This document shows, piece by piece, positions 17,125 to 26,400 of a DNA stretch of 64,000 nt. Position numbers and translations under genes: made by a program. The first letter of the stretch is position 1. Each line of letters starts with the position of its first letter. Origin of the DNA: Nitrospiraceae bacterium. GTDB taxonomy: Bacteria > Nitrospirota > Nitrospiria > Nitrospirales > UBA8639. The notes under the pieces were generated by a model. It ran no database searches. It saw nothing but the letters and a program-made list of their open reading frames with translations, and was not told the DNA's origin. The stretch lies in NCBI GenBank assembly GCA_020632595.1, contig JACKFF010000018.1:1-64000 (forward strand), given 5' to 3'.

Positions 17125-18438
17125 TTACTGTCCAAAACCCTGAATGGCGTTCCACGCATCATTGCCTGGTAAACCAAAGGAGGCGGGAGAATCTGCCGTT
17201 CGAACCAACGAGAGAGTCATAGGAATCATATTGGAAAAGTCCTGAAAGGTTCCGGTTAAGGTTTTCCCATCATCGGACATCGTGGTTGCAGATTGGCCCA
17301 TTGTTCCCAACACGGTCCGATAAAAAATAGATAATTGATTGCCTTGCAATTGCCCTTCTCCCTCCGCGGTGACCATGGTTCCCAACACACTGGTGGTCAC
17401 TTCTCTCATGACCACCCGATCTCCAATTTGTTGCAGGACATAGGACACGGTCGGTTCATTGGGATTTTTCCAAATACCCGTCACATCAACCACGGTGCCT
17501 TCCTGGAGGGTCGCGTTCAACTCCCGGCGTTCGCCGGGAAGAAGTTCGACTGTCTTAGACCAAGGTCGATAGCCTTTCTTTTTGACCGCCACCTCGTATT
17601 CATCGGGAAGTAGTTGACTCACGACAACTGCTCCCTGTGTGGTGTTTCCGACAAGTTCATCGTCGACAAATACCTCCGCATCCCTGGGAACGGTGGTGAC
17701 GACCAGCGCGGCCAACCTTTTTCCAGCGGAATCACCCGTATCGGGGGTGTTCCCCGGTGAAATATTTTGGGGTTCGATCCTGACTTGACGGCTGAACCCC
17801 GGCCAATTATCAACCGTAAACTGCGCAATTTGAGAAGGCTTGGCATTCCCAAACTGCCGGATAATTTCCACGATGACACCGATGACTTTCCCCCGGTAGA
17901 GCAAGGGTCCTCCGGAGTTCCCTTCTTCAACCGCACCGGAAAATTTAAGAATAGGACCGTCAAATCCAGACAGGGTCCCCCGGGTCACCGCCCAGGGATT
18001 GCCTCCAATCTGGGGAAACCCGATCACCCGCACTTCTTCGCCCCCGTGCAATTGACTCTGGGTATCCCACTCTAAAATCTGCACGTCATCGGGAAGATCT
18101 CCACCCACTTTCAACAGGGCCAACCCTCTGGGATCCCCGCCTTCTTTATTGATCACTTCAGCGACCAATGGTTCTTCTTGATGAGAATAAAAAGTGACGG
18201 TGATCGACTGAGGGACTTCGGCCTCTCCCTCAATGACATGTGAGGCAGTCACAATAAACACATGCTTTTTACCCTGTCCGGCGACAAAACCGGTTCCAAC
18301 CTTTTGCCGGTTTCCGAATTCAGCCGTAACCTTGACCACGCCCTTTTTCAGCATGTCGATATCCACATCGGCCCACGCCGGTGCAGTCGGAAACACCAGA
18401 AAAACAAGAAAGCAGATTAGAAAACGGATGAGAGCCAT
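17125..18438 (-). CDS. Exported trypsin-like protease with PEGA domain
   Basis: 437-aa secreted protein. A signal peptide (1-23, ending PAWA) is followed by a chymotrypsin-fold domain with a clear His motif (TASHVIEG, His67) and Ser motif (EEGNSGGPL, Ser175). The third triad residue is not in its usual place: the position before LALL is Gly (DPRGLALL), with an Asp four residues earlier. A PEGA domain follows (about 243-312: VPRDAEVFVDDELVG...LLPGERREL), then a C-terminal beta-rich region of about 120 residues of unknown function. PEGA domains occur in surface and periplasmic proteins. It is a paralogue of the broken gene directly upstream and belongs to the same conflict-type block. Whether it still cuts peptides is open. 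Confidence 0.87.
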   Translation of the reverse strand: MALIRFLICFLVFLVFPTAPAWADVDIDMLKKGVVKVTAEFGNRQKVGTGFVAGQGKKHVFIVTASHVIEGEAEVPQSITVTFYSHQEEPLVAEVINKEGGDPRGLALLKVGGDLPDDVQILEWDTQSQLHGGEEVRVIGFPQIGGNPWAVTRGTLSGFDGPILKFSGAVEEGNSGGPLLYRGKVIGVIVEIIRQFGNAKPSQIAQFTVDNWPGFSRQVRIEPQNISPGNTPDTGDSAGKRLAALVVTTVPRDAEVFVDDELVGNTTQGAVVVSQLLPDEYEVAVKKKGYRPWSKTVELLPGERRELNATLQEGTVVDVTGIWKNPNEPTVSYVLQQIGDRVVMREVTTSVLGTMVTAEGEGQLQGNQLSIFYRTVLGTMGQSATTMSDDGKTLTGTFQDFSNMIPMTLSLVRTADSPASFGLPGNDAWNAIQGFGQ

Positions 18439-18682
18439 CGGTTAAACCTACATTGTAATGTTGAAATTTACCGCAATCTTGGCACATCTCTCATGAGAAT
18501 CCAATACCACATTCAAAACCTGAGGATATCAAAACTCGTAATCCTGGTATAAGGTCCGCCCCCGCCCACTGAATAACTTTTCCGCGCATGGGTTTACAGG
18601 TTCACACATGGCGCCACAGTTTCTGATAAAGGAGAGGAAATTTAGAGAAGAGGGAAAGGGCAAAAGGTTAGAGGGTAAAGAG

Positions 18683-20177
18683 TTAGGGGGTATCTTGGGC
18701 ACAACGAACTCCGAGGTACGCACTTCGTCCCGCCGGATCGGATCTGCCCCGGTAGGCTGAGCGGAGGTTCCTCGGATTTTGGTTCCAGGAACCGCCCCGC
18801 AGGACCTTGAACTCCCCGCTCGAAGGGCCCTGAGGATTCTTCTTGGGACTGGCTTGATAATAATCTTCGGCATACCAGTCTACGACCCATTCCCATACAT
18901 TCCCGGCCATATCGTAGAGCCCCCAGGGATTCGCCTGAAACGACCCGACAGGTGCCGTGTGGGCAAATCCATCAACATAGGTGTCGATGGCCCAGTTTAT
19001 TCCAAATTCTTCTTTGGCTGATTTGTCCGCAAGATTTGCCACCTGATTGGAAGACCGGGGAAGCTCATCACCCCACCAATAAGAAGTAGTGGTTCCCGCA
19101 CGCGCGGCATATTCCCACTCGGCTTCTGTCGGAAGACGTTTACCCACTCCCACGCAATAGGCCTTGGCATCCTCCCATGAAATGGACACCACCGGATGTA
19201 ACTCTCGTCCCGAGGCAAAGACTGATTGCTCCCCTTCCGGTTTCTGCCAACTGGCCCCTGCAATCTCCTTCCATTCTTCTTGGGAGGAATATACCCATGC
19301 CTTGCCTTCTTGCTCTGCCATCGTCCTATAGTTGCTGGTCTGTACAAATTGTTGAAATTGTCGATTCGTCACTTCATGCATATCCAGGTAAAAGGCCTTC
19401 ACGGAGACGTGATGCTGCGGATGTTCATCCTTTTCGCCCTCCCCATCTGGTGACCCCATTTGAAAGGTGCCTTCGGGAATCAACGCCATACCCGCAGGCA
19501 CTTGTCTCACCTTTTCTGTAAACACTAATTGCCAATTTTTGAGTTCGTACTGGGCAATGACCGAGGGTTTGGCATATTTATAAGAACCCACAATATCCGT
19601 GATCAGACCGATGACTCGTCCACCAAACAGTAAGGGGGGCTCCAGAATTCCCCTCTTCCACCGGGCCCGTAAAGATCAAATCCGGTCCCACTAAACCGGT
19701 GATCGTCCCTTCTGCCACCGCCCAAGGAATCGGCACCATTCGTGGAAACCCAATCACCGTGGCTTTTTCTCCACCTGCGAACTGGGTTTCAGCATCAAAC
19801 GTAATTGGTTGAATTCCTGAAGGAAGGTCACCTTCGACCACCAAGGCGGCTAACCCTTTGCGATGACCTCCTTCCATTCCTTTGACGGTCGCGAAATGCG
19901 GGTGCGCATCTTGATAAAAGAACACCTGAGGTGAAGGATCTCCCTCAATCACATGTGATGCCGTGGCAATATAGGTTGTATTCCCCTTTATTCCGACAAT
20001 CACGCCCGTCCCGATCCGATTGGGATTTTTGGCAGTAATCTTCACCACGCCGGCTTTGAGCGAATCCAGATCTTGGGCCATCACAGATTGACTCCACAGA
20101 ATCATCCCCACCCAAGAGAAAAATACCAAAAGAACCATGCCAGCATGAATTTTCACTAGGGACCAAATATGTATCAT
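18683..20177 (-). pseudogene. Trypsin-like / FGE-sulfatase-like fusion, split by a +1 frameshift
   Basis: Two overlapping frames belong to one gene. The first (20177 to about 19640) encodes a signal/membrane segment and a trypsin-like domain with His75 (TASHVIEG) and Ser178 (EEGNSGAPL). It then shifts into an unrelated short tail. The second (from about 19633 to 18683) continues the expected sequence (LLFGGRVIGLITDIVGSYKY) and a complete FGE/SUMF1-like domain (MALIPEGTFQMGSP ... YLGVRCAQ). The break falls in six consecutive C on the coding strand (G at 19634-19639); with five, the frames join into one 497-aa protein. The usual catalytic Cys pair of FGE is absent (RGGSWNQNPRNLRSA), and the protease Asp position is Gly. 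It could be a sequencing error, a true mutation or phase variation. Confidence 0.82.
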
Positions 20178-20248
20178 TCCTCTGAATCGAAACTAAGGGA
20201 GATGAGTTTTCCCATGATCACAGACCACCACATAGATTCCCCTCATTT

Positions 20249-20388
20249 TAGCGACGTTCCGGTGGAATGTCGTCTTTGTCCCACGTCAAACACCAATCCA
20301 ACATAGACGTCCCACCGGGACGTCTCTACATTAAGACAGCAAACCGATTCTTTCCGTTCTTGTAGCGACGTGTCGGTGACACGTTCTC
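20249..20388. repeat. Cluster of three GACGT palindromic repeats
   Basis: Three related small hairpins lie in the 250 bases between the TIR gene and the trypsin-FGE gene: 20249-20274 (TAGCGACGTTCCGGTGGAAT...), 20304-20328 (reverse orientation; AGACGTCCC-ACC-GGGACGTCT, perfect nine-base stem) and 20363-20388 (ACGTGTC-GGT-GACACGT). They share the pattern GACGTNNCGGTGNNACGT with a three-base GGT/ACC loop. No gene is present in this stretch. Confidence 0.75.
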
Positions 20389-20427
20389 TTCGTTTGATAA
20401 GGCCTTGTCAGTAACGCCCTTCATCCC

Positions 20428-21939
20428 CTACAACCCCATCAACTTCCTGACGGGTTCGAACAAGGGACTGTACCGGATGTGATCGAAGAGGGTCGGCCGA
20501 AGATTCTGTGGGTTGTCAGGGGTGCCTGTTTTGACATAGCCGGCTTTGCCCTTCAAGTCCACCACCAATTTATGGCTGATCGGGTCAATGCTGATTGAAG
20601 TGATTTCAAAATGGGCCAGATGGTCCAAGGTCAGAAACGCATTGGGTTCCATCGGCACCGAGGGCATGCCTTGGGGACTCACATATTCCACCGTTCCTGC
20701 AAATCCCTCTGGCGGTTTGCGTTCACCGGTCCCGGGATCCTGCCAGGAAAAGTCTATGGATTGTATCGGCAGGACCGAACTGGAAATCGGTTTCTTGCTT
20801 GTGATGTCCTTTTCTTTCATCACCAGGACCAGCACCTCATCCTGCCCAAATAGTTCCATCGTTCCCGGCTTTTTCTCAAAAATAATGTGATAGGTCAGCT
20901 CCTGATCCTGGGGAAAAGGAATGGAAAGTTCGGGCGGCGCTTGTAATCCGATTTGAATAAATTGAACGGCATGTATGCGGGACGCCACCACTCGCTGTGG
21001 CCCCTTTTTCTTTCGGAATGCCAAGGTGACCGCATTATCATTAGAAACCTGCATCGTGACGAATGTCTCATCGGTCAGCACGATACTATCGAGTTGCCCC
21101 GCAACGGCCTCCTCATGATCCGTGGGTTCAATGGTGATTTCCGAGGCCATACCAGAGCTGCCCACATCAAATTGCACGGTTCGCCCATTGACGAGGATAT
21201 CGAACCAGGCTTTCGGCGGATAACTATCCGACTCCAAATCATAGTCAGCCGGATCCGCAACCAACAGCCGGTCTGGACTGATAGCGAGTTTCCCGATATT
21301 TTCAACGGTCAGGGTCTCAAAGGCCATCGTATCTGTCAGTCGTTTATCACCCACGCCCGGCGCCACGCGAAATTCCATCCGGGTGGTTTCCACATGCACC
21401 GAAATATCCGGATCGACTCGCACAAAAGAACTGCCGATCAGCAGGATGGCAATAACCCCTCCCACCCCGGCCTTGCCCCCCACAAGAGCGGCCAGTTTTC
21501 CGAGAAGCGAAGGTTTGGTTGAAGAGGCCTCAGGCAGCTCCATAGGCTTCCCCTCTAATTTGGCACGGATGACAGAGAGGAGAATTTCAAATTCCTTGGA
21601 TCCGGCCGTGCCTTCCCACCCAAGAAAGCACAAGGCCTGAATACCGGTAAACGCCAATGGGATGGCATTGGCCTCCAGCATGACCGGTACGACCTTTTTA
21701 GTATTCAGGGCTTCCCGCGCCTCTGCCCGCACCCACCGGGAATCTTTAGCGTGAGCGGTCCATAACACGACGACGCATTTCGCGGAGGCCAACGCGTCTT
21801 CAATCGTTTTATCCCACTCGCTTCCCACTTGAATCCGGCGGTCCCACCAAACCGATACCCCGGATTGCTCCAAGGATACAGCCAATTGTTGGGCCAAGGG
21901 TCGATCCTCGCTGGCGTAACTGATGAACACGTCCTTCAT
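20428..21939 (-). CDS. TIR-domain protein with membrane segment and unknown C-terminal module
   Basis: 503 aa. The N-terminal TIR domain (residues 1-130) begins at once with KDVFISYASEDR and has the WWDRRIQVGSEW loop, VVVLWTAHAKDS, and the W69xxxE73 pattern of TIR_2 members, in which the Glu is the presumed NAD-hydrolysing residue. A single hydrophobic segment (about 155-173, AGVGGVIAILLIGSSF) follows, then a beta-rich C-terminal region of some 330 residues that I do not recognise. The open frame runs upstream; an ATG at 21960 overlapping the previous stop codon (TAATG) is the alternative start, adding seven residues. It lies next to an exported protein and downstream of the CHAT gene, which suggests a role in a conflict or cell-death response, where TIR domains commonly act as NADases. 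Confidence 0.85.
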   Translation of the reverse strand: MKDVFISYASEDRPLAQQLAVSLEQSGVSVWWDRRIQVGSEWDKTIEDALASAKCVVVLWTAHAKDSRWVRAEAREALNTKKVVPVMLEANAIPLAFTGIQALCFLGWEGTAGSKEFEILLSVIRAKLEGKPMELPEASSTKPSLLGKLAALVGGKAGVGGVIAILLIGSSFVRVDPDISVHVETTRMEFRVAPGVGDKRLTDTMAFETLTVENIGKLAISPDRLLVADPADYDLESDSYPPKAWFDILVNGRTVQFDVGSSGMASEITIEPTDHEEAVAGQLDSIVLTDETFVTMQVSNDNAVTLAFRKKKGPQRVVASRIHAVQFIQIGLQAPPELSIPFPQDQELTYHIIFEKKPGTMELFGQDEVLVLVMKEKDITSKKPISSSVLPIQSIDFSWQDPGTGERKPPEGFAGTVEYVSPQGMPSVPMEPNAFLTLDHLAHFEITSISIDPISHKLVVDLKGKAGYVKTGTPDNPQNLRPTLFDHIRYSPLFEPVRKLMGL

Positions 21940-21959
21940 GGCTGATGGGGAGCCTCCCA

Positions 21960-22733
21960 TTACGGGTTCACAATTGGCTGATGGTAGAAATGAATCTCTT
22001 TGGAAATGGGTTGATTGGAGGAAAGAGCAAATCCGCTGATGTCGAGTTTGTAGGAGCCTGGCTCTGCATCTTTGGCGTCCCAATGAATCGTAAAGGGAAG
22101 ACCGGCACGTTTTCTCCGGAAGAGTTGTCTCTCAACTTCCTTGCCGGAAGCCTTGTGTGTCATGGAGGCCAGAAGTCTCGCATCTTCTCCCGTTTTTAAA
22201 GTAAAGAAATACCCTTCAATTTTCGATGGCGCATCCTTGTGATAGAGCACCGCAGGGGCCACTCGCTCTATGCTGCTCGTCGACTCCGCATCCAGGCGAA
22301 CCAGTGCCCCCAATTCATAGAGGTCAAGTTTAGGAGTCAGGTGTTGCAAAACAGGATCCGTCGGCCAGGCAAAGACATTCTGAAACCCCTTTTCCCAGAC
22401 CCGGGCAGGTTCCACCTTATCCAACCAATAGTAGGTGCGATAATCCAGTTCGCGAACGGTCAGATACACCGCATGCTCATTGTCTAAATAAAATTGAAGC
22501 TTCACCGCATTCGGAAAATTGTCAGAGGAAACCGGTTCCCGGTAATCGGCCAAAACTGAAATCAATTCGATATTCAATCCCGAGACCGGTTTCGGTTTGA
22601 CGCCTTCCTTCCAATTACCTAAATGATCCTGACTCCGGGATTGATATTGAATATCCAGTTGGGCCCAGGGTAACGATGGGACCGCAGCGATAAAAACCAG
22701 AATCAGAAATGATCCTAAAAACCCTTTTTTCAT
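21960..22733 (-). CDS. Exported hypothetical protein of the TIR locus
   Basis: 257-aa protein of unknown function with a signal peptide (1-24, LILVFIAAVPSLPWA). The mature part is mixed alpha/beta, with a YFFTLKTGEDARLLASM segment and an immunoglobulin-like last third (LPFTIHWDAKDAEPGSYKLDISG) reminiscent of FlgD-type or FN3-like beta sandwiches. A GGAG ribosome-binding site precedes the ATG. Its stop codon overlaps or directly adjoins the TIR gene, so the two are translationally linked. An exported partner of a membrane-anchored TIR protein could serve as a sensor on the outside, but this is inference. Confidence 0.75.
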   Translation of the reverse strand: MKKGFLGSFLILVFIAAVPSLPWAQLDIQYQSRSQDHLGNWKEGVKPKPVSGLNIELISVLADYREPVSSDNFPNAVKLQFYLDNEHAVYLTVRELDYRTYYWLDKVEPARVWEKGFQNVFAWPTDPVLQHLTPKLDLYELGALVRLDAESTSSIERVAPAVLYHKDAPSKIEGYFFTLKTGEDARLLASMTHKASGKEVERQLFRRKRAGLPFTIHWDAKDAEPGSYKLDISGFALSSNQPISKEIHFYHQPIVNP

Positions 22734-23433
22734 GCCTGCGACTCCTCCGCGTTTTGCAGGGAACCTCTTCCGTAAAGTGCGTTCAATTGAACAACCCCCA
22801 TGAAGATAAGGAGGAGTCTACCGCGGACGAAACAATGAATCTAGCGGAATACCTGCATCGGAGCGGAAAAAGAAGTTGGACGAAAGATCACGAATGCTAT
22901 TCAACATATTTTCAGCTTAAACAAATTTCCCCTGGGCCAGCTGCTCCACCTCAGCTCAACATGCCAACGCATGCGGAAGGCGTGCTCTCCTGCGAATGCC
23001 GGGCATGGGTAGATTAAGCAGGCCATTGATCCGATCCCTGGTTTGCATTTTTCAAAATGTAACCGACTTTTTGTTTAATTCGACAGGATTCCAGAAAGCG
23101 GATTGCACATGGACACGAAGCCTATTCTTCTCAAGCGGGCGTTCAATTAAAACGGTATCAGTCAGGCTGATTTGGGCAAGCACGGGCTCCAGGGCTTGCA
23201 AGCCGGGACACCTGTGAACACTGTGACCAGATCTCAAGTTCCCCATAATCCGTGGTGAACCCAAAGGCCCTTCACACACCAGACAAGAACAAACGGACCG
23301 GCCGGATCAACCAGGTCCGTTTGATCGGGAGCTATAAGTCGAAGGATCGCATGGTGTTGAGAAGAATCGCCGGTGCTTTGGACAATTTCCCAAGGGGACA
23401 CCTGAAGGAATCGACTTTTATCTGAAAACCCCA
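22734..23433. other. 700-base gap within the CHAT-TIR block
   Basis: This lies after the CHAT gene and before the exported protein, all on the minus strand. No convincing coding sequence is present. A hairpin at 23291-23322 (AAACGGACC, 14-base loop, GGTCCGTTT) followed on the minus strand by TTTGTTCTTGTCT could terminate the CHAT transcript. The remainder should contain the promoter of the exported-protein/TIR unit. Nothing else structured was noticed. Confidence 0.45.
23291..23322 (-). terminator. Possible terminator of the CHAT gene
   Basis: A perfect nine-base stem (AAACGGACC / GGTCCGTTT) with a 14-base loop lies 112 bases past the CHAT stop codon and is followed, on the minus strand, by a T-rich stretch. 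The large loop weakens the call. Confidence 0.4.
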
Positions 23434-26400
23434 TTACGATTCAGGCTCGCCATTTCCGCCACCATCGGACAGCAGACTCTCACGTAAGCTTTTCAGTCCG
23501 GCGCTCAGCTGTTGACGAATGTTGAGAGGGGCCTGAGTGGCCACCATCGATTCAAAGAACTTGATGTTTTTGATAATGGAGTCCATTTCTCTGGCCGACC
23601 CTCCCCGTCGGTTGGCCTCAAGGTATCCATTGAGAATTTCCTTTTGATCGTTGGCTGTCAGACGCTGTGCATATAATACCTCGAGCAGTTTGTGATCAGG
23701 AGTCAGACTCATACCCCAGAAGGATTGTCCTTTCCCGGTTAATTCCTTTGCATACGTTGATAATTCGGCAAGCCCCTCCGCGAGAGGATCAGCTCCTTTT
23801 GGCTTTCCGCGTCGCGTTGACCGTCCTTTAGGCTGTCCCCACGAGAGCACAATTTCAGCCGCGAGCCGGTTTCCCAGGGGATAATACACATCATGTCGCT
23901 TGGCATCCTTGCCAATGTTATAGCCCTCCGCATAACAATGCTTCATCTCCAGTAGGGCTTTCCGTTGCTCCGCCTTCGTGGTGAGAAGCATGGCTTTTCC
24001 CTTATAGAGCTTACCTTTGAGAGCATACCGTTCCTGTGTTTGTTGGATCGCGAGAAGGCCCGCGAGTATATGTTCCGCATCCTCAAAGAGTTCCTTGATT
24101 GGAAAATCTTTTTCCAGTGGGTCGAGCTTTTGTGCAGTGGGATCTCCCTGCCTTTCGAGACGCTGGAGCGCCCATCGGACTTTCAGGTTGGCTAACTGTT
24201 CCAGCGACTCCACCGTCGCGTCGGCCGGTTGCAGGATCCTCCCTCGATCATAGTATCGAACCGCCTCCGCGAAGAGGCCCAATTCCCCGTAGGCTAACCC
24301 CAGTGCCGCACACATGGCCGCAGAATCCGTCCACCCTTGTCCGACACCGGCTACCAATTCTTGCAATCGGCGTCTTAACCGGTCTGCATCCTTTTGCCCG
24401 GCTGTTTTGGCCTCTTGAACCAGGTTGTACAATTCCACTCGCAATTCAACAGGAGCCACCATCCGGCGTTGTATCCCCATGCTTTTCGCTCCGACGTTTA
24501 GCGAAAAATCCGGATCCCCATAACATTGATACGCACCCCAGGTATTGGATCCGCCCTGGCGAAGGAAAATCTCCTCACGCGCCAGCTGCACGGCATCACC
24601 GAAGGTCCGGTTTTGGAACATCTCTTCATAGAATTTCTTGGCGAAGGTTTTAGCGGCCATGTCGTCCACAGCCCAACCTGCCGCAACCACCGCCCGCACA
24701 CCCATGCGAATCAGTTGGGTCCCGAGGTTTGAAGCGAGTTGATGAAATGGAATGTTCGACTGTTCGGCACTGCCTTTGGTTTGTCCCAGATGGCAGCAAT
24801 TCAAAAATACCAACTCAGGCACATACCGCATTTGATTAATTTCGGTCGGGGTCAAAAACAGGCCTTCCCCTAAAACCATTCCCGTGACCATCTTGGGTGG
24901 CGTTCCAGGGACCTTCTGAGAGTCTGCCGTGCCTTGCTTGGCAGGGTCATCTTCTATTGGAAATTCAAAGACACCATGCGCCGCACAATGCACAATGCGA
25001 TAAGGTTGCTTATACAGGGCAGTCAGAATCGCATCCGGTGTCGCTTCCTCCTCAACAAGTTCCACCACATCCCGGTACCCCTGGTGACGAATGAGTTGCG
25101 CCACTTCCCTCGCTTCGGCCGCGGCACCCGGCAAGGGAGCAAATTTTCCGGATGGTTCGTGACTCGTGGGGTCCCCAATGACCAATGCATTGAGAGCAGT
25201 CCCATGGAGGACCTTTTCACGGAATTGAGGAACGGCCAGTTGCCGGACCATCCCGGCCTCCACCGCTAATGGACGGGAGTTAGGATCGTACTGATTGTGC
25301 AACAATTCCCAGGGATAGGCGGCAGACTTCTCGTCCAGCACCAACACCATCTTGCGGCGGTCCGGGGCATATTCCTTCAGCCGATTTGGAATGATGAGTT
25401 CAAACAGGGTACTGGATAATTCCAGATCATTCTGTGTGGTGGCCATGGCCCGTTCCAAAAACCGTTCAATGAGTTTTCGTTGTGCCGGCTGCAAGTAGGT
25501 TTCCGCCCGCGCCCGGTTGGTGAGGGCTTCGAATTTCAAGGAGCCGTCCTTTTGGGTGGCAATGCGCAGTCGTTGCCACCAGCCTTCATCTTCATCAAAG
25601 GAGGCCCGGCGGCGCCCCTCAACCCCTTCGATCATCACTTCATCGATTTGGAAATGTTCACGAAAATCCCGTGATTGCCCCAGTTCCAGGAGCGATTTCG
25701 TGGCTTGAATGGCCCGATCCTGATACAGCTCGAGTATCTCGACCGTCTCAATGGAGGCCAGGAGATTGTCCTTATTTGGAGTCTCCTCTTCGGATTCAGG
25801 TATCGCAGTCGGTTCCAGTCGATCCAACCGCCGATTCGCCTGAAGAACTCCGCGAAGAAGGGACTGCAAGGAATCCACCAGTGACAATCCTCCCGCACCC
25901 GTCCCGATCAGCAACATGGTCAACGGGATTTTCAGTCTTGGACCACACGAACCATCCACAGCGGTGACACTTCGGCGTTCCCGCTCAACCTCGATACATT
26001 TGAGCGCATAGTTGACGAGCGCATCTGTCATGGTGCTCGTTAACCCGCCAGGGGTTAATTCCCCGACCATGCCCAATCCCACGACTATTGCCCCTGGATG
26101 GGTGCTTCCCGGATGACAATCCCCATCGTTTAACACCACGGCAGAAGTATTCAGTTTATCCGGATAGAGGCCCAAACACTGTCGTTCACGCAATCGACCA
26201 TTGAGTTGCCGGTCAAGATAGGCCTCGGCACTGACAATCGTGTCTCCTTCATAATGCCCCACCGCCACAGGAGACGATGCGCGGGACAAATTGCCATGGA
26301 CCATGGTCACCCTAACTTTCCGGGTAGGCGGTGTTTCCTTTTTGACGCGCGCGGAGCCCAATGCGGACGCCACGAGATCCTCCTCGCTGGGATACATCTC

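Noticed and set aside
20953..21522. 189-codon plus-strand open frame
   Set aside because: Complementary to the TIR gene; composition unlike a protein and no start signal.
24099..24653. 184-codon plus-strand open frame opposite the CHAT domain
   Set aside because: A by-product of codon use in the CHAT gene; the minus-strand protein has the conserved dyad.
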